Part shown: piece after piece, positions 6,418 to 13,002 of the stretch | Numbering within the stretch: the stretch's first letter is position 1 | Layout: each line of letters begins with the position of its first letter | NCBI GenBank assembly: GCA_036003885.1 | Contig: DASYSA010000008.1 | Span: 1-13,842, forward strand | Length of the DNA stretch: 13,842 bases | Direction of reading: 5' to 3' | From: DASYSA01 sp036003885 | Lineage (GTDB): Bacteria; Acidobacteriota; Blastocatellia; UBA7656 | Notes under the pieces: generated by a model | Databases searched by the model: none | Told to the model about the DNA's origin: nothing | Seen by the model: the letters and a program-made list of their open reading frames with translations, nothing else | Made by a program: the position numbers and the translations under genes

Positions 6418-8204
6418 TTCGTTGGGCTTTTCTTTCCTTTAACCCTCTCGAGACGCACAAGGATGGCGGCCAGTTGCGCCTTGAGCTCGGCGTTCTCCGC
6501 TTTGATTACCTTCAGTTCTTCAATCTGTTTCTGTTGCTCCTTGAGGGCGTTAACCAGCACGGCCGTGATGCGGTCATACTTGACGCCTTCGACGATCCCC
6601 TGCGGGTTGTAGGTAACCAGCAGAGGCTCGATCTTCTGGACATCTTCCGCGCCGAAGCCCAGGTCGCGCAGCCCCCCGTCTTTCCAGCTGAAGCTGATGG
6701 GTTGCAGGCGGTTGATGATTGACATGCCCTCGGCGAACGGGCGCAAGTCGGTCTTGTATCGCAGGCTCGATGAACAAGGCGCGAGGCGACTGGAGTTGTT
6801 CAGGCACAACTGTTGGCTGCCGGCGGCGGCCAAAAGGTCAACTTGCAATTTGCCGCGCACGATGACCGTTTCAAGCTTTGTGCCGAGGACGACGGTGTTG
6901 CTTGCGATGGCCTGCGCGCCAGCCCCGATGGCGGTCGAGTTGCTCACCCCTGAGTCAACCCTGGAGTTGTAACCGAGCAAGGTGTTGTTGCTCTCAGTTG
7001 TGCTTGCGCCACTGAAATTCGCCCCCGACCCGATAAAGGTGTTGCCCGAGCCGGCCGAGTTCTGTGCGCCTGCGCCGAATCCGAAAAAGGAGTTGGATTG
7101 GCCGGTCGTGTTGACGAAGCCCGCTCCCCATCCGAAGAAGGAGTTCTCCAGACCAGTCGTGTTGCCGGTGCCGGCGCTTCTTCCGAAGAAGGAGTTGTAG
7201 ACGCCGGTCGTATTGTTGTAGCCTGCGGCTGATCCGAAGAAAGAGTTTTCGGAGCCTGTGTTGTTGTAGCCGGTGTTGTATCCGAAGAAAGAGTTGAAGT
7301 TGCCGGCCGTGTTCTTGTTGCCTGCACTTCCCCCGAAAAACGAGTTATGAGCACCGGTTGTATTGCTACGGCCTGCCTGAAATCCAAAGAAGTTGTTTTC
7401 AGAACCCGTGGTGTTTGCATTGCCGGCGCTGCTCCCCACAGACAAGTTGAAAGTGCCGGTAGTGTTTGTATTGCCAGCATTGAATCCCACAAACAAGTTG
7501 GATGCGTCGTAGCCTAAGACACGCGACGTCCCCAGGCTGTACTGCGTGGTCGCGTTTACTGTGTTGCCGGACAAGAGGCCGCCGACTATGGCACTGCCGT
7601 CAATGTTGAAATTGCTGCCGGACTGTTGGCTCAGGGTATTCCGAATATAGTTCCCGCTTCCTGCCGGCACGCTCGTCACCGGGATCGTCCCGATGATCTG
7701 ACCACCGGCAACGCTGCCCGTCACCTGGAAGCCTTGCACGTTCTGAATCTGGCTGCTGGTCACGCATCCGACGCACGTCGCATCCAGGATGTGGGCGGTA
7801 TTCGCCACCATGCTGTGAATGCTGTAAGGCGTAGTGGTGACTACCTGGAGTGGTGTCAGCGCTGTATAGGCACTGCTGCCCGTCGTCCGGAAGCTGACTT
7901 CAAGGAATCGAGGGGCGTTAGAGAGGAAGACCGCTGAGCCGAAATCGAGATTGACGGTGTATGTGCCGTTTGTAACCGTGACGTTGAGTCGCTCCTGGCT
8001 TGGTCCCTGTTGGTTGCCATCGCTGACCTCGTCGAACAATTGGAACTGGAAATCGTAATTGCCGGTTGCGGGTACACCGTCGATATCGAGTTTGCCCTGA
8101 TAAGCGATCACGGTCGTTTGCGCGAAGATCGCTTGCGCGGAGGCCAGGGCAATGATTGTCAACGCACACAGGATCAACGAGCGAACCGAATATCTATGCC
8201 TCAT
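6414..8204 (-). CDS. Exported repeat protein with YadA-head-like repeats and C-terminal S74 chaperone domain
   Basis: The open frame extends to 8276, but the ATG at 8204 is chosen because AAAGGAG (8214-8220) lies 9 nt upstream and a typical signal peptide begins there (hydrophobic 9-27, cleavage near IFAQ). The protein has 596 residues. Residues 30-135 form an N-terminal beta-rich domain of unknown type. Residues 247-381 hold eight 16-17-residue repeats of the pattern NTTGxxNSFFGxxAGxx, followed by YadA-head-like STAIGAGAQAIASNTVVLG (423-441). The C-terminus is a peptidase S74 (endosialidase-type intramolecular chaperone) domain starting at SSLRYK; Ser479 and Lys484 have the dyad spacing. It ends in a coiled coil (about 551-590). 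S74 domains drive trimerisation of fibre proteins and often cleave themselves off. A trimeric surface or secreted fibre is the likely product. The binding target is unknown, and no other phage gene is near. Confidence 0.87.
   Translation of the reverse strand: MRHRYSVRSLILCALTIIALASAQAIFAQTTVIAYQGKLDIDGVPATGNYDFQFQLFDEVSDGNQQGPSQERLNVTVTNGTYTVNLDFGSAVFLSNAPRFLEVSFRTTGSSAYTALTPLQVVTTTPYSIHSMVANTAHILDATCVGCVTSSQIQNVQGFQVTGSVAGGQIIGTIPVTSVPAGSGNYIRNTLSQQSGSNFNIDGSAIVGGLLSGNTVNATTQYSLGTSRVLGYDASNLFVGFNAGNTNTTGTFNLSVGSSAGNANTTGSENNFFGFQAGRSNTTGAHNSFFGGSAGNKNTAGNFNSFFGYNTGYNNTGSENSFFGSAAGYNNTTGVYNSFFGRSAGTGNTTGLENSFFGWGAGFVNTTGQSNSFFGFGAGAQNSAGSGNTFIGSGANFSGASTTESNNTLLGYNSRVDSGVSNSTAIGAGAQAIASNTVVLGTKLETVIVRGKLQVDLLAAAGSQQLCLNNSSRLAPCSSSLRYKTDLRPFAEGMSIINRLQPISFSWKDGGLRDLGFGAEDVQKIEPLLVTYNPQGIVEGVKYDRITAVLVNALKEQQKQIEELKVIKAENAELKAQLAAILVRLERVKGKKSPTK
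7062..7466 (-). repeat. In-frame tandem repeat, eight units of about 51 nt
   Basis: The region encodes eight consecutive 16-17-residue units (NTTG, then NSFFG, then AG) of the S74 protein. Units begin at residues 247, 264, 281, 298, 315, 331, 348 and 365; the fifth is one residue short (NTGSEN). NSFFG is almost invariant, whereas the first two units are divergent at this position (NLSVG, NNFFG), which suggests that the array grew from the C-terminal side. The repeats are protein-coding, with no spacers. Confidence 0.85.
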
Positions 8205-8213
8205 AATTGTAAT

Positions 8214-8220
8214 CTCCTTT
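8214..8220 (-). promoter_or_regulatory. Ribosome binding site fixing the start of the S74 protein
   Basis: AAAGGAG on the minus strand stands 9 nt before the ATG at 8204. It decides for this start over the longer frame reaching 8276, whose extra part runs through repeat DNA. Confidence 0.75.
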
Positions 8221-8230
8221 TGGCGACTTT

Positions 8231-8257
8231 CTTGTCGCCATCCAGATAGGCGACAAG
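8231..8257. repeat. Perfect 9-bp inverted repeat in the S74 gene leader
   Basis: CTTGTCGCC (8231-8239) and GGCGACAAG (8249-8257) flank a 9-nt loop that includes most of the TCCAGATAGG core. A second, overlapping palindrome GGCGAC/GTCGCC lies at 8222-8239, so two stems compete for the same bases. Both stand just upstream of the S74 ribosome binding site. They may be a leader hairpin or simply the end of the repeat copy at 8241-8311. Confidence 0.5.
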
Positions 8258-8311
8258 CGGCTCGAAATCGGCTCATGGCGGGAAACAGTTTTCAGTTTTG
8301 AGTTTTCAGTT
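8241..8311. repeat. Dispersed repeat with TCCAGATAGG core, copy B, plus AACAGTTTTC arm
   Basis: The core TCCAGATAGGCGACAAGC (8241-8258) is identical over 18 nt to 4529-4546, and both copies continue through a similar spacer to an arm beginning AACAGTTTTCAGTTTT (8284-8311). The arm is followed by TTCCTGG, as in other copies here (8415, 8490, and a variant at 13591). Confidence 0.8.
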
Positions 8312-8335
8312 CCTGGTAGAAGAGTCTCGAGAAAG

Positions 8336-8393
8336 TGGTATAATCCGAGCACTTCCTCGTTAGCCCCACTCGGACACGGACTAAGATGGAAAC
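8336..8393 (+). promoter_or_regulatory. Extended -10 promoter and conserved leader upstream of the four-helix-bundle/kinase unit
   Basis: TGGTATAAT at 8336-8344 is a perfect extended -10 sequence (TGnTATAAT); no good -35 was found. The following bases, from GAGCACTTCC at 8347 to CTAAGATGGAAAC at 8393, match the region upstream of the ECF sigma gene (12946-13002) at roughly three quarters of positions with one-base gaps. Conservation includes an ATG (8386) where the sigma start codon lies in the other copy. In this copy no sigma gene follows; a repeat element begins at 8391 instead. Confidence 0.7.
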
Positions 8394-8485
8394 AGTTTTT
8401 GGTTTTCAGTTTTCAGTTCCTGGAAGAGCAGGTATCGTATCAAGCTCTAGTACCATTCGCTGAAAACTCGAAACTGAAAACTGTT
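8391..8485. repeat. 95-bp inverted-repeat element before the four-helix-bundle gene
   Basis: The ends AACAGTTTT (8391-8399) and AAAACTGTT (8477-8485) are exact inverse complements, and the arms stay similar for about 26 nt each. The middle (8420-8460) is unrelated to the cores of the other copies. The element sits exactly where the leader shared with the sigma gene ends, and TTCCTGGAAG occurs both inside it (8416) and just after it (8490). Confidence 0.75.
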
Positions 8486-8510
8486 CCAGTTCCTGGAAGG
8501 AGAGGCGCCG

Positions 8511-8861
8511 ATGGGATCGCAGTCGTATCGAGATTTGATCGTTTGGCAAAGGGGCATAGAGCTGAGTATTCTTGTCTACGAAGTGTGCTCTACCTTCCCC
8601 AGGAGCGAGTTGTATGGGTTGACTGACCAGATGAAGCGAGCCGTAGTTTCCATTTCGTCCAATATTGCTGAAGGACGGGCGCGCCATCACATCGCAGAGT
8701 TTCGTCAGTTCTTGTCCATATCTAACGCGTCGCTGGCAGAACTGGAAACGCAGCGCATAGTCGCTGAGAGAATGGGTCTATCTCACCGCAGGGGAGCGTT
8801 GAGCTGGACCAGCGTATCACCGAGATCCGGAAAACGCTCTACTCTCTTCGCTCAAAACTGA
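8511..8861 (+). CDS. Four-helix-bundle (S23/IVP-type) protein, 3' end frameshifted
   Basis: GGAAGGAG eight nt upstream fixes the ATG at 8511. Residues 5-82 match the S23 ribosomal/intervening-sequence protein family (four-helix bundle): SYRDLIVWQRGIELS, YGLTDQMKRAVVSISSNIAE, then SLAELETQ. These small helical proteins are pentameric in known structures and of unsettled function; some are encoded inside 23S rRNA intervening sequences. After Gly89 the frame is no longer homologous. The expected tail is present in other frames: YLTAGER after one extra base near 8778, then ELDQRITEIRK to SKLKTEN after a second extra base near 8800, ending in a TGA at 8873 inside the flanking repeat. The intact protein would have about 120 residues. 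It is probably a decaying or altered gene; sequencing error cannot be excluded. It lies 24 nt before the kinase start. Confidence 0.75.
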   Translation: MGSQSYRDLIVWQRGIELSILVYEVCSTFPRSELYGLTDQMKRAVVSISSNIAEGRARHHIAEFRQFLSISNASLAELETQRIVAERMGLSHRRGALSWTSVSPRSGKRSTLFAQN

Positions 8862-8883
8862 AAACCGAAAACTGAAAACTGTT
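8854..8883. repeat. Repeat arm in opposite orientation, at the 3' end of the four-helix-bundle gene
   Basis: AAAACTGAAAACCGAAAAC and onward to AAAACTGTT at 8883 is the inverse complement, with few mismatches, of the arm at 8284-8311. Together they bracket the promoter, the 95-bp element and the four-helix-bundle gene as about 28-bp inverted ends. The arm overlaps the last codons of the gene in two frames and ends 2 nt before the kinase ATG. Confidence 0.75.
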
Positions 8884-8885
8884 CT

Positions 8886-11873
8886 ATGACGCCTGACCGT
8901 TGGAAGCGAATAGAAGACCTGCTTCAATCCGCGCTGGGGCGAACACCTGCGGAGCGCGCTGCTTTCCTCGATGAAGCCTGCGCCGGCGATGACGCCCTGC
9001 GCCAGGACGTGGAATCTCTGCTTGCCTCCAATGAACAGGTTGCCAGCTTTCTCGAGACCCCTGCCCTTCAATACGCCGCCGGCTTGCTCGATTCCGAGCG
9101 TGCCACCTCGATGGTCGGACTCGCGATCGGTCCTTACACAATTCTGTCACTGCTTGGCGCCGGCGGAATGGGTGAAGTCTTTCTCGCCGAAGATGCGCGA
9201 TTGGGACGCAAAGTAGCCATCAAGCTTCTGCCTGTATCCTTCTCCTCGGACAAAGAGAGAGTGCGTCGCTTTCAACAAGAGGCTCGTGCTGCTTCTGCCC
9301 TGAATCATCCGAACATAATTACCGTTCATGAAATCGGGCTACTGGACGATCGGCACTTCATCGTCACTGAGCATATCGAAGGGCAGACGTTGCGGTCCGC
9401 GATGGCAAAGCGGAAACTGAGTCTCCGCGATCTGGTAGATCTGGCAATCCAGGTAGTGAGCGCGCTTGAGGCAGCGCACCAGGCGGGCATAGTTCATCGC
9501 GACATCAAGCCTGAAAATATAATGTTGAGACCGGACGGATATGTGAAGGTCCTGGACTTCGGCCTTGTGAAACTTAGCGGAAACCCGCCTTTTACTTCCC
9601 GAGCCGACGAGTTGGCGGGATCAAGCGTAACCACTATGCCGGGCGTCGTGATGGGCACGGTGAATTACATGTCGCCTGAGCAGGCACGGGGACAGGAAGT
9701 AGACAAAAGGACGGACATTTTCAGCCTCGGCGTCGTCTTGTACGAGATGGTCACGGGGAAGGTGCCCTTTGACGGAGACACTACGAGCGACGTGATTGCT
9801 GCAATCCTTCAAAACGAGCCCGCGCCCTTACCGGATCGGCGCTCTGACGTCCCCACGGACCTGCGACGGATCGTGAGCAAGACGCTGCGCAAGGACAGAC
9901 AGGATCGATACCAGACCAGTCAGGAACTGCTGGTGGATCTGAGAAGCGTCAAACGCGAGCTTGAGCTCAAAGCCGATCACGGCGGTGCGTTCACACCAGG
10001 GTTGAGCGACGCGACGACGATGGTGGTGACCACCCGCCAGGAGATGGGTGAAACCTTCGATGAGCCGACACCGAGAACGGCTGTAGCCGTTCGGGCGACA
10101 TCGAGCGCCGAGTATCTGATAACCGCCATTGGGCGGCACAAGCGAGGGGCGATGCTTGCCCTGGCAACAATCGTGGTCGCGATAGCGGGTATCGGGTACG
10201 CCATTTATAGAATCGTCGAGCGAGGCAAGTCTGGAACAGCTTTCCAGTCAATGAGGCCGACGCGCGTGACCACCAGCGGCCATGTGTTGAACGCAAGCGT
10301 TTCGCCTGATGGAAAATACATCGTCTATTTGGTGGACGAGGGCGATCTGCAAAGTCTCCGGCTCCGGCAGACGGCAGTCGCCGCCAGCGACGTCGAGCTT
10401 GTGCCGCCGGCCGAGGCTCGCTACGTCGGGGTGACTTTTTCACGCGACGACAACTACGTCTACTATGCCAAATCGGAAGGGGGCTCAAATGGACTTTTTC
10501 GAGTTGCCGTACTCGGAGGGGCTTCGAAGAAGGTACTGGGAAGTGTCTCCAGCGCCATCTCCTTCTCTCCTGACGGTGAGCAGTTTGCTTTCATTCGCGG
10601 GACCGTATTCAATCGAGACCTGACCTTGATGATAGCCAACAAGGACGGGACCGGTGAAAAGGAGCTGGCGGCCGGGTATCTGACCTCGCCCGCGTGGTCC
10701 CCTGATGGAAAAGTTATCGTTTGCGGATTCACAGAAGGGGAGAGCAAACCTCCGACTTCCTTACTTGAAGTCCGCGTCGCTGATCATCAGACGCGAGTGA
10801 TAGACCCCGGCAAACTGCCGTCTATAGAAGTGGTCGCCTGGCTTCCTGATTCAAGTGGTCTGGTAGTGGCCGGTCAACAGGAGGCGTTTGGCCCAATCCA
10901 GTTATGGCATCTTTCCTTCCCTAAAGGCGAGGTTCAAAGAATCACTAACGATTTGAACGACTATCTCAGCCTGAGCGTTACGGCAGATTCCGCCGCAATG
11001 GTGGCCGTGCGAAGCGAGCAGATCTCTTACCTGTGGGTTGCACCCAACGGAAATGCCGATCGCGCAAAACAGATATCGCCCGGGCTTGGAAACCAGAAGA
11101 ATGCGGGCGGGGTATGCTGGACGCCCGATGGCAAACTCGTATACGAGTCGAACGAGGGCGGCAGTCCGGGAGTATGGATATCGGATGCTGACGGAGGCGG
11201 CCGGAAACAGCTGTCGGATAATACAGCCTCTGCTATTCGACCGAGCGTTTCGATGGACGGCCGCTATGTCGTGTTCAGTTCCGAACGGTCAGGCTATCCG
11301 AATATATGGAGGATGGACAGTGACGGCGGCAACCTCAAGCGATTGACCAGCGGTACTCGGGATGTGCTGCCGCACTGTTCGCCTGATAGTCGATGGGTCG
11401 TTTATACATCTCTCGCTTCACAGGGCACTTTGTGGAAGGTGTCGATTGATGGCGGTGACCCGGTACAATTGACCAATAAGTGGGTAAGAGGAGCTGTCCA
11501 CTCACCGGACGGGAAGCTAATGGTCTGCTGGTATCGCGACGAACGAGAGATCTCGCGACTGAAGATGGCGGTCCTACCAGCTGAGGGCGGCGACCCAATC
11601 AATGTATTTCCCTTCGGACGAAGCGCCCGCCCTCCAGTTCCCGCGCCCAACTACCTCCGATGGAGGCCGGACGGAAGCGCTGTGCTCTACATTGACACGC
11701 GCGACGGCGTTTCCAATATTTGGAGCCAACCGCTCGATGGCGGCTCACCGAAACGGATCACAGACTTTAAGACCGATCGGATCTTCTCGTTCGACTGGTC
11801 AAAAGACGGAAAACAATTGGCACTGTCGCGCGGCACGCAGACCAGTGATGTCGTATTCCTGACGTTCAAATGA
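8886..11873 (+). CDS. Membrane Ser/Thr protein kinase with extracytoplasmic WD40-like (PD40) propeller
   Basis: The protein has 995 residues. Residues 1-60 (MTPDRWKRIEDLLQSAL, AERAAFLDEAC) form the N-terminal helical segment typical of kinases encoded next to ECF sigma factors in Acidobacteria and relatives. The Hanks-type kinase domain spans about 84-355: GAGGMGEV loop (91-98), VAIK with Lys113, HRDIKPEN (Asp206), DFG (224-226), MSPEQARG (262-269) and DIFSLGVVLYE. All catalytic residues are present, so it should be active. One transmembrane helix lies at about 421-442. The rest (about 455-995) is a beta-propeller with about twelve blades marked by SPDGKY-like motifs, as in TolB-type PD40 proteins, and NIWRMDSDGG/NIWSQPLDGG. 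It presumably senses a ligand outside the membrane. The ATG follows repeat DNA directly with no Shine-Dalgarno sequence, so translation may depend on the gene upstream. Confidence 0.93.
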   Translation: MTPDRWKRIEDLLQSALGRTPAERAAFLDEACAGDDALRQDVESLLASNEQVASFLETPALQYAAGLLDSERATSMVGLAIGPYTILSLLGAGGMGEVFLAEDARLGRKVAIKLLPVSFSSDKERVRRFQQEARAASALNHPNIITVHEIGLLDDRHFIVTEHIEGQTLRSAMAKRKLSLRDLVDLAIQVVSALEAAHQAGIVHRDIKPENIMLRPDGYVKVLDFGLVKLSGNPPFTSRADELAGSSVTTMPGVVMGTVNYMSPEQARGQEVDKRTDIFSLGVVLYEMVTGKVPFDGDTTSDVIAAILQNEPAPLPDRRSDVPTDLRRIVSKTLRKDRQDRYQTSQELLVDLRSVKRELELKADHGGAFTPGLSDATTMVVTTRQEMGETFDEPTPRTAVAVRATSSAEYLITAIGRHKRGAMLALATIVVAIAGIGYAIYRIVERGKSGTAFQSMRPTRVTTSGHVLNASVSPDGKYIVYLVDEGDLQSLRLRQTAVAASDVELVPPAEARYVGVTFSRDDNYVYYAKSEGGSNGLFRVAVLGGASKKVLGSVSSAISFSPDGEQFAFIRGTVFNRDLTLMIANKDGTGEKELAAGYLTSPAWSPDGKVIVCGFTEGESKPPTSLLEVRVADHQTRVIDPGKLPSIEVVAWLPDSSGLVVAGQQEAFGPIQLWHLSFPKGEVQRITNDLNDYLSLSVTADSAAMVAVRSEQISYLWVAPNGNADRAKQISPGLGNQKNAGGVCWTPDGKLVYESNEGGSPGVWISDADGGGRKQLSDNTASAIRPSVSMDGRYVVFSSERSGYPNIWRMDSDGGNLKRLTSGTRDVLPHCSPDSRWVVYTSLASQGTLWKVSIDGGDPVQLTNKWVRGAVHSPDGKLMVCWYRDEREISRLKMAVLPAEGGDPINVFPFGRSARPPVPAPNYLRWRPDGSAVLYIDTRDGVSNIWSQPLDGGSPKRITDFKTDRIFSFDWSKDGKQLALSRGTQTSDVVFLTFK

Positions 11874-11925
11874 TGGCGAGGTCCTTTGTGTCGTTGAATC
11901 GGGGCTCGATCCTCACAACAGACTA

Positions 11926-12807
11926 CTACTTCATTGCGTCGTTTAAGAACGCGAGCACATCCGCTTGCCATATACTGATCCCTGCGGGCCGGGTTGCGAA
12001 AACTCCGTGCGCTTCCTGTTTTGAGTTTCCAAACTTTGGGTAAAGCTTCGCCTTGTTCCTGCCGCCCTTTTCTAGTAGATAGGAGCCAAGCACAGAGTAG
12101 GGACCGGTGTTGTAATCGCCTTCGGCCTGGATCAGAAATATTGGGCGCTGAGCCTTCTGTTCCGCCTTCAGCAACCTGACTCGCAGATCGGGGTGCTTGT
12201 CCCATGACATCGCTCCTGGAGAGAACGCGACAAACGCGCGTATGCCTGCACCTTTTTCTGCGGTGAGCAGCGTCTGAATTCCGCCGTAAGAGACGCCCGA
12301 CATAACTATTCTGTCTTTGTCTACGAACGGCTGCTCCTTCAACCACTCGACCGCGGCGATCACATCTTTGTTGTATAGCTCGTGCAATTCTATCCAACAC
12401 TCTTGTGACTTGCATTGGGCCTGCAAGTCCCCGTGATACGGTCCGGTATCCGCCGACCGCCCCTGGCCGTGCCGGTGAGGAATGAATAACACGAAGCCCT
12501 TGCTTGTATAAAACTCTCCCAGATCAGGGTGCGAACCTGGCTTAGCTTCGCTGCCATGATTCCAGATGATCGCGGGGAATCGCCCCTGGCCCGATGGCAA
12601 GTAAAGGAAGCCGTGGAGAGTCATATGGTCCGGACCCGGGAAAGTCACCAGCTTAGGCTCAAGTGCATCCGCAGACGAGGCGCTGCGTTCTTCCTTTGCC
12701 GGAGAGCTTCCTTTGTTCACCTGCGGCTCCTGCGCTCCTGCATTTGATTGCGAATGCGAGGCGAAGCAGGCAAAAAGCAAGAGCGGGATCAACAACCTCA
12801 GCTTCAC
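11926..12807 (-). CDS. Exported alpha/beta hydrolase (dienelactone hydrolase family)
   Basis: The frame is open to 13071, but a GTG start at 12807 is chosen because GGAGGTG (12813-12819) lies just upstream and a signal peptide begins there (hydrophobic 3-15, LLLFACFAS). This gives 293 residues. The fold is shown by WNHGSE (82-87, oxyanion region), FIPHRHGQGRS (108-118), the nucleophile elbow GVSYGG (171-176, Ser173), acid Asp231 in QAEGDYN and His267 in EAHGVF. It is a paralogue of the longer hydrolase at 3206-4369, from which it differs by lacking the acidic insertion. LFAC (11-14) is a marginal lipobox, so membrane anchoring is possible. It converges on the kinase gene (52-bp gap) and diverges from the sigma gene. 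The substrate is unknown. Confidence 0.88.
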   Translation of the reverse strand: MKLRLLIPLLLFACFASHSQSNAGAQEPQVNKGSSPAKEERSASSADALEPKLVTFPGPDHMTLHGFLYLPSGQGRFPAIIWNHGSEAKPGSHPDLGEFYTSKGFVLFIPHRHGQGRSADTGPYHGDLQAQCKSQECWIELHELYNKDVIAAVEWLKEQPFVDKDRIVMSGVSYGGIQTLLTAEKGAGIRAFVAFSPGAMSWDKHPDLRVRLLKAEQKAQRPIFLIQAEGDYNTGPYSVLGSYLLEKGGRNKAKLYPKFGNSKQEAHGVFATRPAGISIWQADVLAFLNDAMK

Positions 12808-12812
12808 AGTGT

Positions 12813-12819
12813 CACCTCC
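12813..12819 (-). promoter_or_regulatory. Ribosome binding site fixing the GTG start of the hydrolase
   Basis: GGAGGTG on the minus strand stands 5 nt before a GTG at 12805-12807. It explains why the 88 codons upstream, which lack protein-like features and cross the divergent promoter region, are not part of the gene. Confidence 0.75.
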
Positions 12820-12945
12820 ATTGCCGGGATCGTTCAATCCAGACACGCTGAGCGTAACGTACACCGACTCGACTTGTCCAAACCCGAGCCGCCCTCGGGG
12901 GCAAACGACCCGGTCACTGTGGCCAAGTCTCTTTAAGCACAAAGG

Positions 12946-13002
12946 TGATACAATGCGAGCATTTCCGGTCAGCCACGCTCGTGTACGGATTAAGATGGAA
13001 GC
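12946..13002 (+). promoter_or_regulatory. Extended -10 promoter and leader of the ECF sigma gene
   Basis: TGATACAAT at 12946-12954 fits TGnTATAAT with one change; no good -35 was found. The sequence that follows (GAGCATTTCC at 12957 through ATTAAGATGGAAGC) matches the element at 8336-8393 closely. Transcription would begin near 12961, giving a leader of about 35 nt. The shared sequence includes the sigma start codon. Confidence 0.7.

Larger units (their letters stand above)
8205..8510. other. Divergent intergenic region with repeats and one promoter
   Basis: This 306-bp gap separates the minus-strand S74 gene from the plus-strand four-helix-bundle gene. It contains, in order, a ribosome binding site for the S74 gene, a hairpin, three repeat copies and an extended -10 promoter with leader; these are listed separately. 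An ATG at 8386 opens a 25-codon frame that runs through the repeat and is not considered a gene. Confidence 0.7.

Noticed and set aside
7062..7466. The 51-nt tandem array considered as CRISPR or non-coding satellite
   Set aside because: It is in frame throughout, the variation is at the protein level, and there are no unique spacers.
6944..7492. Minus-strand open frame of 182 codons
   Set aside because: It is an out-of-frame reading of the tandem repeats in the S74 gene.
6414..8204. Prophage remnant, because of the S74 domain
   Set aside because: No other phage gene is in the window, and the protein has a signal peptide, which phage tail fibres lack.
8386..8463. Small open frame from the ATG at 8386
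   Set aside because: It has 25 codons and runs through the repeat element. The ATG appears to be a leftover from the sigma-type leader.
4454..8885. Repeats considered as a CRISPR array
   Set aside because: Copies vary in length and orientation, spacing is irregular, and no cas genes are present.
11874..11925. Terminator between the converging kinase and hydrolase genes
   Set aside because: Only a weak imperfect pairing (GAGGTC with GATCCTC) and no T-run were seen.
12713..12994. Longer starts for the ECF sigma gene, including an ATG at 12953
   Set aside because: The ATG at 12953 overlaps the extended -10, and the upstream stretch is the divergent promoter region. The conserved protein begins at the ATG at 12995.
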